NCBI GenBank assembly: GCA_023433615.1
Contig: JAEZCJ010000221.1
Location: forward strand, 1 to 64,000
Direction of reading: 5' to 3'
Length of the DNA stretch: 64,000 nucleotides
Source of the DNA: Bacillota bacterium
GTDB taxonomy: Bacteria > Bacillota > Bacilli > Paenibacillales > Paenibacillaceae
Shown: one piece after another, positions 8,674 to 16,706 of the stretch
How the letters are laid out: each line of letters begins with the position of its first letter
How positions within the stretch are numbered: the first letter of the stretch is position 1
Made by a program: the position numbers and the translations under genes
The notes under the pieces: generated by a model
Told to the model about the DNA's origin: nothing
The model's input: only the letters and a program-made list of their open reading frames with translations
Database searches by the model: none

Positions 8674-8717
8674 GTGTAATTGTTTACCCGCTTGTTGGGA
8701 CTTCTTGCTCGGACTGC

Positions 8718-10127
8718 TTACTTGGATTGATAAATGACAGAGTTCTTCTTGTTGCTCTCGATCACTTTGTTGCCGCCTTCCTGATAGGCCTTGACGGCTT
8801 GCTCAGGCGTCTTCGCTCCCATGTACAACGCTTGGAGCTCCGGATAGAGCACTTCGCGCAATTGGCTGTAGCCGGGAACGTTGCCGGTGAAGTTGAACAA
8901 GTATTTCGAGTTGGCGTCATACGCCGCGAAGAAAGGTTTCTCGCTCTTGAACTGTTCGGCGACGGATGTTCTTACCGGAATGCCGTTCTTGGACGATTGG
9001 ACCAGCTCCGGATCGGTCGAGAAGAATTTCACGAAGTCTTTGGAGACCTCGATTCTCTTCGCATCGCCCGTGTCGAATACGCTGGCTCCCACAACATAAG
9101 TGAAGCTGAGCGGATCTCCGCTCTCGGACGGAATGTTGGCAACGCGCATATCGAATTTCGTGGCTTTGCCGCTTTCCATATCGGCTTGGGCATTGTTGAA
9201 CAGAATCGGGTTCGTGAAGCTGATCGCGAGCTGCTGGTTCAAGAACATGCCGTTCGCGTCGTTGGACGATACCGATTCAGGGCCAGGGTTCGTGTAGCCT
9301 GCGTCTTTAATGCTCTTCAACCAAGCTGCCGCTTTGACTCCGTTCTCGTCGTCAAGCGCAATGTTGCCCTGATCGTCGAAGAACTTGTTGCCGAACATGC
9401 GCAGGTATGCCAAGTTCCATGTGTCGCCTTGGGTGTTCATGGCGAACAGCGCCATCGGATAAGCGTTGGAATACTTGTCCTTAGGCAGGTTGTCTTTCAA
9501 CGCTTTCAGAATTTCTTCGTATTCGGCCAGCGTCCACGTTGCGATCTCCGTCTCTCCGCCGACGTACTTGTCAAGGCCGGCCGCTCTGAACATATCGGCG
9601 TTGTATACCAATGTGCCCGGATTGTTCTGGAACGGATAGAAGTAGATATCGTCGCCGAACGTCACGGCATCCCAGTAGCTCTGCGCGATATCGTTCTTGG
9701 CTGCATCGTCCACGATATCCGTAATCGGAAGGATGGCACCGCGGTGAACGTAGTCGCCCATGGCGAATATGCTCTCGAAGAATACGTCAGGCGCCGCGCC
9801 GCTGCTCAAGTTGACGTTGAGAAGCTGATCGCGTTGATCGCCTGCAATGACCTCGACGTTCACGGATGCATCGTATTTGTCGTATTGCGCGACGAATTTC
9901 TCGGCCGCGTATTTGAAGAAGCTGTCATAGTCGGCTCCCGACTCCGTGGAATCCAATACGCCTTTCCATTGCGGCGTCAACATCACTTTGATCGCCACTT
10001 TTTCTTTGCCTGCGGCACCCGCGCCATTGGAACTTGCCGTATCGTTGCTATTGTTGTTGCCGTTGGCGCAGCCTGCAATAATCATCACGAGCGCGACAAT
10101 CGCCGCTAACATGCGTTTGCTCTTCAT
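8718..10127 (-). CDS. Extracellular solute-binding lipoprotein of a CUT1 sugar ABC transporter
   Basis: A 469-residue lipoprotein: the signal peptide ends in the lipobox IIAGC (Cys about residue 20), then an N/S/G-rich linker. The mature part has type-I binding-protein features (VIAGDQRDQLLNVNLSSGAAPDVFF, FYPFQNNPGTLVYNADMF, WTLAEYEEILKAL). It would capture the sugar outside the cell for the two permeases downstream. Sialic acid is inferred from the operon; the fold alone does not give the ligand. AGAGGAGAA supports the ATG. Confidence 0.92.
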   Translation of the reverse strand: MKSKRMLAAIVALVMIIAGCANGNNNSNDTASSNGAGAAGKEKVAIKVMLTPQWKGVLDSTESGADYDSFFKYAAEKFVAQYDKYDASVNVEVIAGDQRDQLLNVNLSSGAAPDVFFESIFAMGDYVHRGAILPITDIVDDAAKNDIAQSYWDAVTFGDDIYFYPFQNNPGTLVYNADMFRAAGLDKYVGGETEIATWTLAEYEEILKALKDNLPKDKYSNAYPMALFAMNTQGDTWNLAYLRMFGNKFFDDQGNIALDDENGVKAAAWLKSIKDAGYTNPGPESVSSNDANGMFLNQQLAISFTNPILFNNAQADMESGKATKFDMRVANIPSESGDPLSFTYVVGASVFDTGDAKRIEVSKDFVKFFSTDPELVQSSKNGIPVRTSVAEQFKSEKPFFAAYDANSKYLFNFTGNVPGYSQLREVLYPELQALYMGAKTPEQAVKAYQEGGNKVIESNKKNSVIYQSK

Positions 10128-10163
10128 AGAAGCATTTCTCCTCTGTAGGTATGATGGGTTGCT

Positions 10164-11075
10164 TTATTGGCAGTAAGTTTGAACGGCTTTGTCGATCTGA
10201 GCGATAATGGCGGTTATCGGTTCGGCATCCACGCTTGTGATATTCTCGAGCGGCGCTCTTACGCCGCCGATGTTCACGCCGCGTCTGTTCAGGATTTCCT
10301 TAATGACGGCGTACATCGAGCCTTGCTGCGAGCAGAGCGCGATAATGATGTCGTTAATATCGCTCTGAAGACGCGTTGCCTCCTGGAATTTGCCTTCCTG
10401 TACGAACCGGTTCGCCTGCAAGAACAGCTCCGGCATCGCTCCGTATGTGCCGCCGATTCCGGCGTCCGCGCCCATGATCCTGCCCGCGACGAATTGTTCG
10501 TCCGGTCCGTTGAATACGATGACTTGATCGCCTCCGGTCCTCTTGAACCGTTCGATATCGAGCGTCGGCATCGAGGAGTTCTTGACCCCGATCACTTTCT
10601 TGTTGGCGAGGAGCTCCCGGAACATCGGCACGGTTAGCGTATAGCCTGTCGTCTGCGGAATGTTGTAGATAATGAAAGGCAGATCGGTCGCGTCGATAAT
10701 GTCGCTCCAATAGCGATAGACAGCGCTTTCAGGAAGCTTAAAGTAAATGGGCGGAATGGCTGACAAGGCATCATAGCCGAGTGCTGCCGCATGCCTGGCC
10801 AGCTCGATGCTGTCTCTCGTCGACGGCGCTCCCACATGGGCGATCAGCGTCATTTTCCCCTTCAATCGCTCTGCCGCATAGCGCAGCACCGCTTTGCGCT
10901 CGTCCAGATTGTGATAGATGCATTCGCCGGAGCTTCCTCCTACGTACACGCCCTGAACCTGCTTCTCATGCAGATAATCGCATAGAGCATGTGTCCGGTC
11001 CCCCGAGATATTGCCCTGATCGTCGTAACAGGCGTAGAACGCCGGGATGATCCCCTGAAACTTGGCTAAATCCAT
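10164..11075 (-). CDS. nanA: N-acetylneuraminate lyase / dihydrodipicolinate synthase family aldolase
   Basis: A 303-residue TIM-barrel class I aldolase. It has the sialic-acid-lyase-like block GVYVGGSSGECIYHN (E. coli NanA has GGSTGE at this place), FIIYNIPQTTGYTL with the catalytic tyrosine, and VIGVKNSS with the Schiff-base lysine. It should split N-acetylneuraminate into pyruvate and ManNAc. First gene of the operon. ATG 11075 is chosen because AGGGGGA lies 8 bases upstream; a 38-codon extension in frame overlaps the promoter and is unlikely to be translated. Alternative members of the family act on other keto acids, so lyase identity rests on context. Confidence 0.85.
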   Translation of the reverse strand: MDLAKFQGIIPAFYACYDDQGNISGDRTHALCDYLHEKQVQGVYVGGSSGECIYHNLDERKAVLRYAAERLKGKMTLIAHVGAPSTRDSIELARHAAALGYDALSAIPPIYFKLPESAVYRYWSDIIDATDLPFIIYNIPQTTGYTLTVPMFRELLANKKVIGVKNSSMPTLDIERFKRTGGDQVIVFNGPDEQFVAGRIMGADAGIGGTYGAMPELFLQANRFVQEGKFQEATRLQSDINDIIIALCSQQGSMYAVIKEILNRRGVNIGGVRAPLENITSVDAEPITAIIAQIDKAVQTYCQ

Positions 11076-11117
11076 TGTGCTTCCCCCTTCTAAGGTGCAG
11101 CTTGTTTTTACAACACT

Positions 11118-11156
11118 AACATAACACTTCATTTCGATTTTGTAAATTAATTTCAC
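11118..11156 (-). promoter_or_regulatory. Promoter of the nan operon with overlapping RpiR-type operator
   Basis: On the minus strand TTTACA (11141-11146) and TATGTT (11118-11123) are 17 bases apart. The -35 box is part of an imperfect palindrome GTGAAAT-TA-ATTTACA (11141-11156), which resembles TGAAAT-ATTTCA sites of RpiR regulators. The 338 bases from 11076 to 11413 hold no convincing gene besides this site. Confidence 0.7.
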
Positions 11157-11413
11157 TGAAAAACTTATATCGAAAATTATTTCCTCCAAAAAGTGAACAA
11201 TTTTCCGGAATCAAATTCAATCCATCATGTCTCTTTTGCCTTTCTTAAAATGGCTCAGTTGGCATGCTTTTATGTATCGTGCGTGCCAAAAAGATGGAGG
11301 CGAGTGGACCCGGGCTGCTGTAAATGAGCTGGATCCTGAAGGGAATCGAGTAATAGGCGTGGAACTAACTGTAAGCGAAGGTCGCATCATAAGGGGACGG
11401 GGAGGACGACGGC

Positions 11414-12220
11414 ATGGACAAGAATGCTGTGCAGCGAACGAATATGATAGGCGGCGGTGAGGTCGGCGCAATCTCGGTTGACATGGATAAGCGCAGCATT
11501 CATGCAACGAATAGCGTATTCTGGGATACCAGAGGAACGGATCTATTAGGCGTAACTGCGCTTCCGTTCTATGGCGCATTCGTCTCGGAGGAGAAGTGCC
11601 GGCTATTCGGCGATGTCTCGGGGAAGAAGGTGCTGGAGGTCGGCTGCGGAAGCGGGCAATCCCTGCAATATCTGGGAGAGCGCAACGCGTCTGAGCTATG
11701 GGGGATGGATTTATCGGATAACCAACTCGCCAAGACCAAGCAGCATTTGACGGAGCATGGTCTAACGGCGACCTTAGTCTGTTCGCCCATGGAAGAGGAA
11801 TGCGGGATACCGGAGGATTATTTCGACGTGGTGTACTCGATCTATGCCATAGGCTGGACAACCGATCTTGAGGGAACTTTCCGCCGCATCGCTTCTTACC
11901 TGAAGAAGGACGGGAAATTTATTTTCAGTTGGTCTCATCCGATCCACAAATGCGTTGCCGCAGAGAATGATCAGTTGATATTCAAAAAATGTTATTTCGA
12001 TGAATCTTGGTATTCGGTAACGCTTGGCGACAGTACGCTCGCATTATCGGACCGCAAACTCTCGACCTATGTGAATGCGCTGGCGCAAGCGGGATTCGTC
12101 ATCGAGCAATTGATTGAGGAATCCGATGATGACATTGTGCAGTCAAGCAACAGCAATTTTGCGAACAAAGCAAAGATGCTTCCTGTAACCTTTGTCATCA
12201 AGGCACGAAAGCTTTTCTGA
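11414..12220 (+). CDS. Class I SAM-dependent methyltransferase
   Basis: A 268-residue protein with the SAM-binding motif KVLEVGCGSGQSLQYL (motif I), an acidic end of strand 2 (LWGMDLSDNQL), and the post-motif region FDVVYSIYAIGWTTDLEGTF. C-terminal sequence follows UbiE/Methyltransf_11-type enzymes. The substrate is not readable. GGGAGGA lies about 8 bases before the ATG. It converges with a MarR gene and the two share a bidirectional terminator. Confidence 0.88.
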   Translation: MDKNAVQRTNMIGGGEVGAISVDMDKRSIHATNSVFWDTRGTDLLGVTALPFYGAFVSEEKCRLFGDVSGKKVLEVGCGSGQSLQYLGERNASELWGMDLSDNQLAKTKQHLTEHGLTATLVCSPMEEECGIPEDYFDVVYSIYAIGWTTDLEGTFRRIASYLKKDGKFIFSWSHPIHKCVAAENDQLIFKKCYFDESWYSVTLGDSTLALSDRKLSTYVNALAQAGFVIEQLIEESDDDIVQSSNSNFANKAKMLPVTFVIKARKLF

Positions 12221-12234
12221 GACAGAGAGATTGA

Positions 12235-12284
12235 AAAAAGGGTCACGGCGTCGGAGGAGCAGATGACGCTGTCGGCCCTTTTTT
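12235..12284. terminator. Bidirectional terminator between the methyltransferase and MarR genes
   Basis: AAAAAAGGG on the left and CCCTTTTTT on the right flank a GGCGTC/GACGC-paired hairpin, giving a T run on both strands. It overlaps the last codons of the MarR gene. Confidence 0.7.
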
Positions 12285-12713
12285 GGTTCGCTCCGCCAGT
12301 CTTGTAATCGACTCCATGTCGAGCGCGGTTAATTGGTTCAGAAAATGGGTGCGTATGGCCCTGGAGACGACGGGACGGGCATCCTCCAATGCCGACTGAC
12401 CGATCGGAGTGATGTGGACTTGGACGCCGCGATCTGCATCTAATGGCTTCCTCGCGACCAGCTTTCGCTTCTCCATCCGTGTCAGATGATGCGACAATCG
12501 GCTCTTATCCCAATCCATGGATTCCGCCAGTTCCTGTTGGCGAAGGCTGCCTTCCCCCAGGAGGTCCAGTCGATCCAGTACCCCGTAATCGCCCTCGGAT
12601 AGTCCGGTGTGCTCGAACATCTCCTTAATGACGCGGCCGAAGATGCTGTGATAAGAGCCTTTCCACTTATACCATAATTGAAGTTCATGTTCGTTCAGTT
12701 CGCTATTATCCAT
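12243..12713 (-). CDS. MarR family transcriptional regulator
   Basis: A 156-residue winged-helix protein. HTH and wing are clear: LRQQELAESMDWDKSRLSHH, LTRMEKRKLVARKPLDADRG, VQVHITPIG. I choose ATG 12713, starting MDNSELNEHE; the longer frame from 12785 runs through the operator region. The start has almost no ribosome site, so the mRNA could be nearly leaderless. It is divergent from an alpha/beta hydrolase, and two copies of a palindrome lie between them, so autoregulation and control of the hydrolase are likely. Confidence 0.88.
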   Translation of the reverse strand: MDNSELNEHELQLWYKWKGSYHSIFGRVIKEMFEHTGLSEGDYGVLDRLDLLGEGSLRQQELAESMDWDKSRLSHHLTRMEKRKLVARKPLDADRGVQVHITPIGQSALEDARPVVSRAIRTHFLNQLTALDMESITRLAERTKKGPTASSAPPTP

Positions 12714-12729
12714 AGGCCTATAATAGCAT

Positions 12730-12783
12730 GGTTGACGTGTCAACCGCAATCTGTTACAGTTGCTTTGGGTTGATGTGTCAACC
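12730..12783. promoter_or_regulatory. Two MarR operators and the hydrolase promoter
   Basis: GGTTGACGTGTCAACC (12730-12745) is a perfect 16-bp inverted repeat; GGTTGATGTGTCAACC (12768-12783) is the same with one change. Their centres are 38 bases apart. A plus-strand promoter TTGACG (12732-12737), 17 bases, TACAGT uses site 1 as -35; site 2 lies just downstream and would block elongation or open-complex formation. Confidence 0.75.
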
Positions 12784-12818
12784 AATTGGCAAGAAACCTA
12801 AGAAGGGGGATTTTCATT

Positions 12819-13739
12819 GTGAAAATGTTCGAAAGTAAGGGTGCACCAATCATCTCGGTAAAGCCTATCGTGCTGACTGCAGCGGGGCGAGGTGAAGATC
12901 TGCAAGTTCGGGTATCCGTACCGGCGACGGGGGATCGGTTGCCGATCATTATTTTCTCGCATGGCTATGGCTGGTCTTCGGATGGCTACGGCCCGTTAGT
13001 CGATTATTGGGCTGCGCACGGCTTCGCGGTCATTCAACCGACCCATCTCGATTCGAGGACGCTGAACCTTCCTCCTGATGATCCCCGTACGCCGTTAATC
13101 TGGCGCGATCGCGTCGAGGACCTGAAGCGTACCCTTGACCAGCTTGATCGCATCGAAGCTTCTGTCCCCGGCCTTAGCGGACGTCTCGATCGCAGCCGGA
13201 TCGCCGCAGCCGGACATTCGTGGGGAGGTCAGACGGTAAGCATGCTGTTAGGTGCGCGTGTCCTCGACGCCAACGGGGAACCGGGAGAGGATATGTCCGA
13301 CTCGCGTATCCTGGCGGGCGTGTTGCTTGCCACGACTGGACTCGGCGGGCCGGACTTGACTCCGTTCGCGGCAGAGCACTTCCCGTTCATGAACCCGAGC
13401 TTCTCCGGTATGCGGACACCCGCTCTCGTGGCGGCCGGGGACCGAGACCAATCGCTGCTGTCTACCCGCGGACCGGACTGGTTCACGGATCCTTATTATC
13501 GGAGCCCGGGCGGCAAGAGCCTTCTCACCCTTTATGGCGCAGAACACTCGCTTGGCGGAATTGCCGGGTACAACGTCGCGGAGACGACGGACGAGAACCC
13601 CGAACGGGTAGCTCTGCTCAGTCGGGTTACATGGTCTTACCTGCGACATGCGCTCAATCTGGACGATTCCGGTTGGTTGGAAGCGCGGCAAGCGCTGGAG
13701 GAGAGCTCCCATCCGTTAGGCCGTATCGAATCCAAGTAA
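12819..13739 (+). CDS. Alpha/beta hydrolase (chlorophyllase/PAF-acetylhydrolase-like)
   Basis: A 306-residue cytoplasmic hydrolase. IIIFSHGYGWSSDGY carries the oxyanion-hole HG, AAAGHSWGGQT the nucleophile serine in GxSxG, VAAGDRDQS the probable acid, and LYGAEHSLGG the catalytic histidine. Such enzymes cleave esters or lactones. The start is set at GTG 12819, 8-9 bases after AAGGGGG; an ATG two codons later is possible. Divergence from a MarR gene with shared operators suggests that a toxic ester or phenolic compound induces it (inference). Confidence 0.87.
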   Translation: MKMFESKGAPIISVKPIVLTAAGRGEDLQVRVSVPATGDRLPIIIFSHGYGWSSDGYGPLVDYWAAHGFAVIQPTHLDSRTLNLPPDDPRTPLIWRDRVEDLKRTLDQLDRIEASVPGLSGRLDRSRIAAAGHSWGGQTVSMLLGARVLDANGEPGEDMSDSRILAGVLLATTGLGGPDLTPFAAEHFPFMNPSFSGMRTPALVAAGDRDQSLLSTRGPDWFTDPYYRSPGGKSLLTLYGAEHSLGGIAGYNVAETTDENPERVALLSRVTWSYLRHALNLDDSGWLEARQALEESSHPLGRIESK

Positions 13740-13844
13740 GCTGTCGATGAGGCATATACGCGCAACGATAGATTGATAAAAAATGACATAAGGATACGCG
13801 AATTACGGTGTATACTTGTGGTATCGAATAGTGGAAGTGAGGGA

Positions 13845-14471
13845 ATGCGCTTGGCGGAGCATGCTAGAAAACTAGACGGGCGTCGGACAATTTCCTCGAT
13901 GAAAACCGAGGCCTATAAGCCTACGGCAGTTCCTGCTGCATTTCAGGTACTTAACGGCAGCACCCTAAAAAATCACGTTAGAGGGGAGGCGCGGCGAATA
14001 GATTTTCAATCGGAAAGAAGAGGTTCCTATCGCCTGGCGGGCATACGACACGGAACCGATTTCCCTGGCTGGGAGGGTAAGCCCAATTGGTTAAACCGGA
14101 AGTTTGTCGATTTTCGCCAACGGATCTCCGAGCTGTCGGGCTTCCATCAAGACTCCTTGTATTTCATCTATCATATCGTACCTTGGGAGGGCTTTATCGT
14201 TTGCGCCGAGGTCGATGACAGCACAGATATCCCTCGCGATTTTGTGAACATAACCGTTCCAGCCATTCGATACGACATCTATGCGCACAACGGAACGATG
14301 TCCAGCCAGCCGGAGACATTCGAACGCATCGTCAATGCCTCTGATGGGGGGAAAGAGGATCAGGAAATGATTCATTTCGAGAGATACGACGGAAGCTTTG
14401 ATTTCGCTCGGGACGCAGGCAGCTTCAAAATATACATTCCCGTAAAGCAGACAGGCGGTGAGGAGCGTTAA
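13845..14471 (+). CDS. GyrI-like / effector-binding domain protein
   Basis: About 208 residues. From residue 20 on it reads as a GyrI/AraC_E_bind fold: YKPTAVPAAFQVLNG, SLYFIYHIVPWEGFIVCAEVDD, FVNITVPAIRYDIYAHNGT. These stand-alone SHS2-type modules bind cationic hydrophobic compounds, and some are hydrolases. A TATACT -10 box at 13811-13816 supports a start at ATG 13845; ATG 13899 also fits the domain edge. Its stop overlaps the start of the next VOC gene, so the two are translationally linked. First gene of the sigma/VOC/GyrI island. Confidence 0.72.
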   Translation: MRLAEHARKLDGRRTISSMKTEAYKPTAVPAAFQVLNGSTLKNHVRGEARRIDFQSERRGSYRLAGIRHGTDFPGWEGKPNWLNRKFVDFRQRISELSGFHQDSLYFIYHIVPWEGFIVCAEVDDSTDIPRDFVNITVPAIRYDIYAHNGTMSSQPETFERIVNASDGGKEDQEMIHFERYDGSFDFARDAGSFKIYIPVKQTGGEER

Positions 14472-14868
14472 ACCACTCGTCCATTCAATCGTTCAGGTAA
14501 GATTGCCCGTCAGAGATATCGATGAGTCCGTAGCGTGGTATGAGAAGTACTTCGGGTTCCAACATTGCTGGAAGACCGAAGAGGAATCGGATTTGAAGCT
14601 TGAGCCGGGTCCCTATTTGTTCTTGAAACGCGTGGAACAACTTACGCCGATCCGCATGATAGCAGAGGGCAAGCCCTATGCGGTTCTGTGCATGAAAACA
14701 TCCGATGTCTATGAAAGCTACCGAATGTTCGCAGACGCAGGAGAAGAAGTATCCGAAATCACGCATACTTGGAATATCGATCGTTTTCCTGAATTCAATG
14801 TTATTGACCCCTCAGGCAATGTGATCAATGTAGCGAACTATCCCGATTTACCTATCGACGGTTTCTGA
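14458..14868 (+). CDS. VOC family protein
   Basis: A 136-residue protein: QVRLPVRDIDESVAWYEKYF, PYAVLCMKTSDVYESYRMF, FNVIDPSGNVINVANYP. These are the two beta-alpha-beta-beta-beta units of a VOC domain. The start is GTG 14458, which overlaps the end of the preceding GyrI-like gene by 14 bases. Only 14 bases separate its stop from the next GyrI-like gene. Substrate unknown; the GyrI-VOC-GyrI order suggests a shared ligand class (inference). Confidence 0.83.
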   Translation: MRSVKPLVHSIVQVRLPVRDIDESVAWYEKYFGFQHCWKTEEESDLKLEPGPYLFLKRVEQLTPIRMIAEGKPYAVLCMKTSDVYESYRMFADAGEEVSEITHTWNIDRFPEFNVIDPSGNVINVANYPDLPIDGF

Positions 14869-14882
14869 AGGAGGTTATTCCT

Positions 14883-15440
14883 TTGCACCTGGGCGCTAAG
14901 AATGATCGGAATTTCGAGGGGTATAAGCCCGCCGCGATCCCCCAAGCCCTTAGGGTAATTAAGGGAAACAAGGAGTTGAACGTAGTGGAGAATATGACAG
15001 CAGGCAGTTATGTTCGGATCATGAAGGCAGAAGAGAAGCGATATGTCGGGGTAGCAGTGACATCTCCGTTTCATAACGTCGCGGGAATCGGTGAAGCTAA
15101 GCAGTCCTTCGAGGCAAGAAGGGACGAAATTCAGAGCACGGTAACCTCTGACGAGTATGTATGTTTACATTTCGCTAACGAGGTCGTGTTCACGTATATC
15201 TATTGTATGGAAGTCTCGGCATTAGGAGCGATTCCGGATGGCATGATCGGGTTCACAGTACCGAGCAGCCGTTATGCAACAGTAAGGAGCACAGAGGAAG
15301 ATCCTTACGCTCTGATACATACTTTCTTAAACGACAACGGAATGGAGAGCAATCCCAACTTATTCTCGCAAGAAATATTCCGATTTGGGGAAGAAGAAAG
15401 CAAATATAACGCCGACATATTCGTGCCGATTGCGGACTAA
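14883..15440 (+). CDS. GyrI-like / effector-binding domain protein
   Basis: A 185-residue protein. AAGGAGG 8 bases upstream supports the TTG start. Typical of the effector-binding fold: YKPAAIPQALRVIKGN, CLHFANEVVFTYIYCMEVS, AIPDGMIGFTVPSSRYATV. The opening YKPxAxPxAxxVxxG is shared with the gene at 13845, so they are paralogues. Probably a stand-alone ligand-binding protein in the cytoplasm. Third gene of a GyrI-VOC-GyrI unit. No HTH is present. Confidence 0.75.
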   Translation: MHLGAKNDRNFEGYKPAAIPQALRVIKGNKELNVVENMTAGSYVRIMKAEEKRYVGVAVTSPFHNVAGIGEAKQSFEARRDEIQSTVTSDEYVCLHFANEVVFTYIYCMEVSALGAIPDGMIGFTVPSSRYATVRSTEEDPYALIHTFLNDNGMESNPNLFSQEIFRFGEEESKYNADIFVPIAD

Positions 15441-15447
15441 ACACAAG

Positions 15448-15979
15448 CTAGTGCCAGTGCCTGATTGCCGGCACGTCTACCGACTGGACTGCCAGTAAGA
15501 AATAGAACTCATTGTTCGGGGAAAAAGGATCGAAGCGATCATCATCGTACCACTCCACGCTAAGGGCAGGATCAACTTCAACGCCGGCCTGCTTAATCCA
15601 TTCTGCGGCACGTTGTCCTGTCCGAAGCCGATTGGCCTTATCCATCGCGCCCCGATGCGGGTAGATCACATATTGGCGCTCGGGAACGCTTAGGCCGATC
15701 ATGCCGGACGGGACGGGCTGCACGCTTCGGACTTCATAACATACGTGTACGACCGCCTCATCCGGACGATGGACAATGACGCTCGTTCGTTTCCTCCGAT
15801 TAACGACATCACCGATCTCGCCGATTCGTTGTTCCAGTTGCAGCCATAATCTCGGAATGAGTACCTCTGCTTCCCCGGATGACGGCAACGGCATGGTATA
15901 AGCGAATCCGATTGCGTGAAAGGCAGGGACGGTTATTGTTTTGCAGAATGGCTCCTCAATCCGAGAGGAGTTATTTTTT
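15448..15979 (-). CDS. GyrI-like effector-binding half of a frame-broken regulator
   Basis: The minus-strand frame is open from the A7 tract at 15974-15980 to a stop at 15448 and encodes about 177 residues: TITVPAFHAIGFAYTMPLP, VHVCYEVRSVQPVPSGMIGL, VPERQYVIYPHRG. This is a complete GyrI/AraC_E_bind domain. It has no start or ribosome site near the domain edge; the first ATG (15894) would cut off the first strand. It therefore looks like the C-terminal half of the HTH gene just upstream, joined across a -1 shift. Translation depends on slippage, or the gene is a recent pseudogene. Confidence 0.65.
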
Positions 15980-16172
15980 TCTTCAGTACCCGGTACCCGC
16001 CATTGACGCCGTTCTCCGAGTAGAGGGGAACGCCAATCTCTCCGATTTCTTGCAAATCTCTAAGCATTGTACGGTAAGAGACTTCGAATTCATTCGCTAG
16101 TTGCCCGACCGTATATTTTTGCCCGGTCTTCATCTTTTCGATTAGTTCAAGGAGTCTCTTTGCTTTTCCCAC
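15933..16172 (-). CDS. YafY/DeoR-type HTH half of a frame-broken regulator
   Basis: A 79-codon frame from GTG 16172 with GAGGTGAG upstream. It encodes a full HTH_11 domain: LLELIEKMKTGQKYTVGQLA, FEVSYRTMLRDLQEIGEIGV, GVNGGYRVLKKK. After the lysine run the frame gives a short unrelated tail and stops, while the -1 frame continues into a GyrI-like ligand domain. The expected product is a one-component regulator of about 240 residues. A 25-bp inverted repeat lies 37 bases upstream, between this gene and a divergent VOC gene. On its own the HTH piece might still bind DNA without a ligand domain. Confidence 0.7.
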   Translation of the reverse strand: MGKAKRLLELIEKMKTGQKYTVGQLANEFEVSYRTMLRDLQEIGEIGVPLYSENGVNGGYRVLKKKITPLGLRSHSAKQ

Positions 16173-16208
16173 GATGTCTCACCTCGGTTGATAATCAGAA
16201 CAATATTG

Positions 16209-16251
16209 AAGTATGACGCTAGTTGTCATACTTATCCATTATTATATAAGA
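16209..16251 (+). promoter_or_regulatory. Operator and promoter between the HTH regulator and a VOC gene
   Basis: AAGTATGAC (16209-16217) and GTCATACTT (16225-16233) form a perfect 9-bp inverted repeat with a 7-nt spacer. The right arm holds TTGTCA (16223-16228), 16 bases before TATAAG (16245-16250), a likely promoter of the VOC gene. Confidence 0.7.
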
Positions 16252-16278
16252 AAACAGATCAAGAAGGAGTGTCAGTGC

Positions 16279-16653
16279 ATGCCAGGAGCAAAAACTTATT
16301 TGGATGAGATTCATTATTTTCGAGTTCCTGTAGTTGATTTAGAGGGTTCTGTGGATTGGTATTCGAATGTCCTAGGACTCCAACTGCGTGCACGGACGGA
16401 GAGCCGAGCAGTTTTTGCCGTTGGCGAAGGACCGCTTCTTGTCATTGTTAAGGCGGATGCAGACTCCAGAGGGCATTTTACAATCGAGGGCCAGCCGGAA
16501 TTTTCAGTCGGATTTACTTGCCCGGATATTCATAACTTCCGGGAAGATTTGATAGAGCGAGGCAATCCGGTAGACCCGATGCAGGAGGAGGACGGGCATT
16601 ATTACTTCTACTTCTATGATCCGTCCGGCAATAAGCTGCAGGCCCACTGGTGA
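16279..16653 (+). CDS. VOC family protein
   Basis: A 124-residue single VOC domain: FRVPVVDLEGSVDWYSNVLG, FSVGFTCPDIHNFREDLIE, YFYFYDPSGNKLQAHW. AAGGAGT 9 bases before ATG 16279 fixes the start; the longer frame from 16213 runs through the operator. It is divergent from the frame-broken HTH-GyrI regulator and its promoter overlaps the likely operator, so it is the prime target of that regulator. A sigma factor gene follows 53 bases later. Substrate unknown. Confidence 0.85.
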   Translation: MPGAKTYLDEIHYFRVPVVDLEGSVDWYSNVLGLQLRARTESRAVFAVGEGPLLVIVKADADSRGHFTIEGQPEFSVGFTCPDIHNFREDLIERGNPVDPMQEEDGHYYFYFYDPSGNKLQAHW

Positions 16654-16706
16654 GTCGGCGTAATCGTTCGAAAGGAATATAGGGGCCAATAATAGAATAT
16701 ACAGGA

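Noticed and set aside
8640..10109. A 489-codon open frame antisense to the sugar-binding lipoprotein gene
   Set aside because: The minus-strand product has a lipobox, linker and full binding-protein sequence; the plus frame is low in complexity, has no ribosome site and no family features. It arises from codon bias.
11227..11460. A 77-codon plus frame before the methyltransferase with NELDPEGNRVIGVELTVSEG
   Set aside because: The end faintly resembles a SnoaL-like tail, but there is no start context, and it overlaps the methyltransferase start; too weak to call a remnant.
16213..16278. N-terminal extension of the VOC gene from an earlier ATG
   Set aside because: It runs through the inverted-repeat operator and promoter; ATG 16279 has a proper ribosome site.
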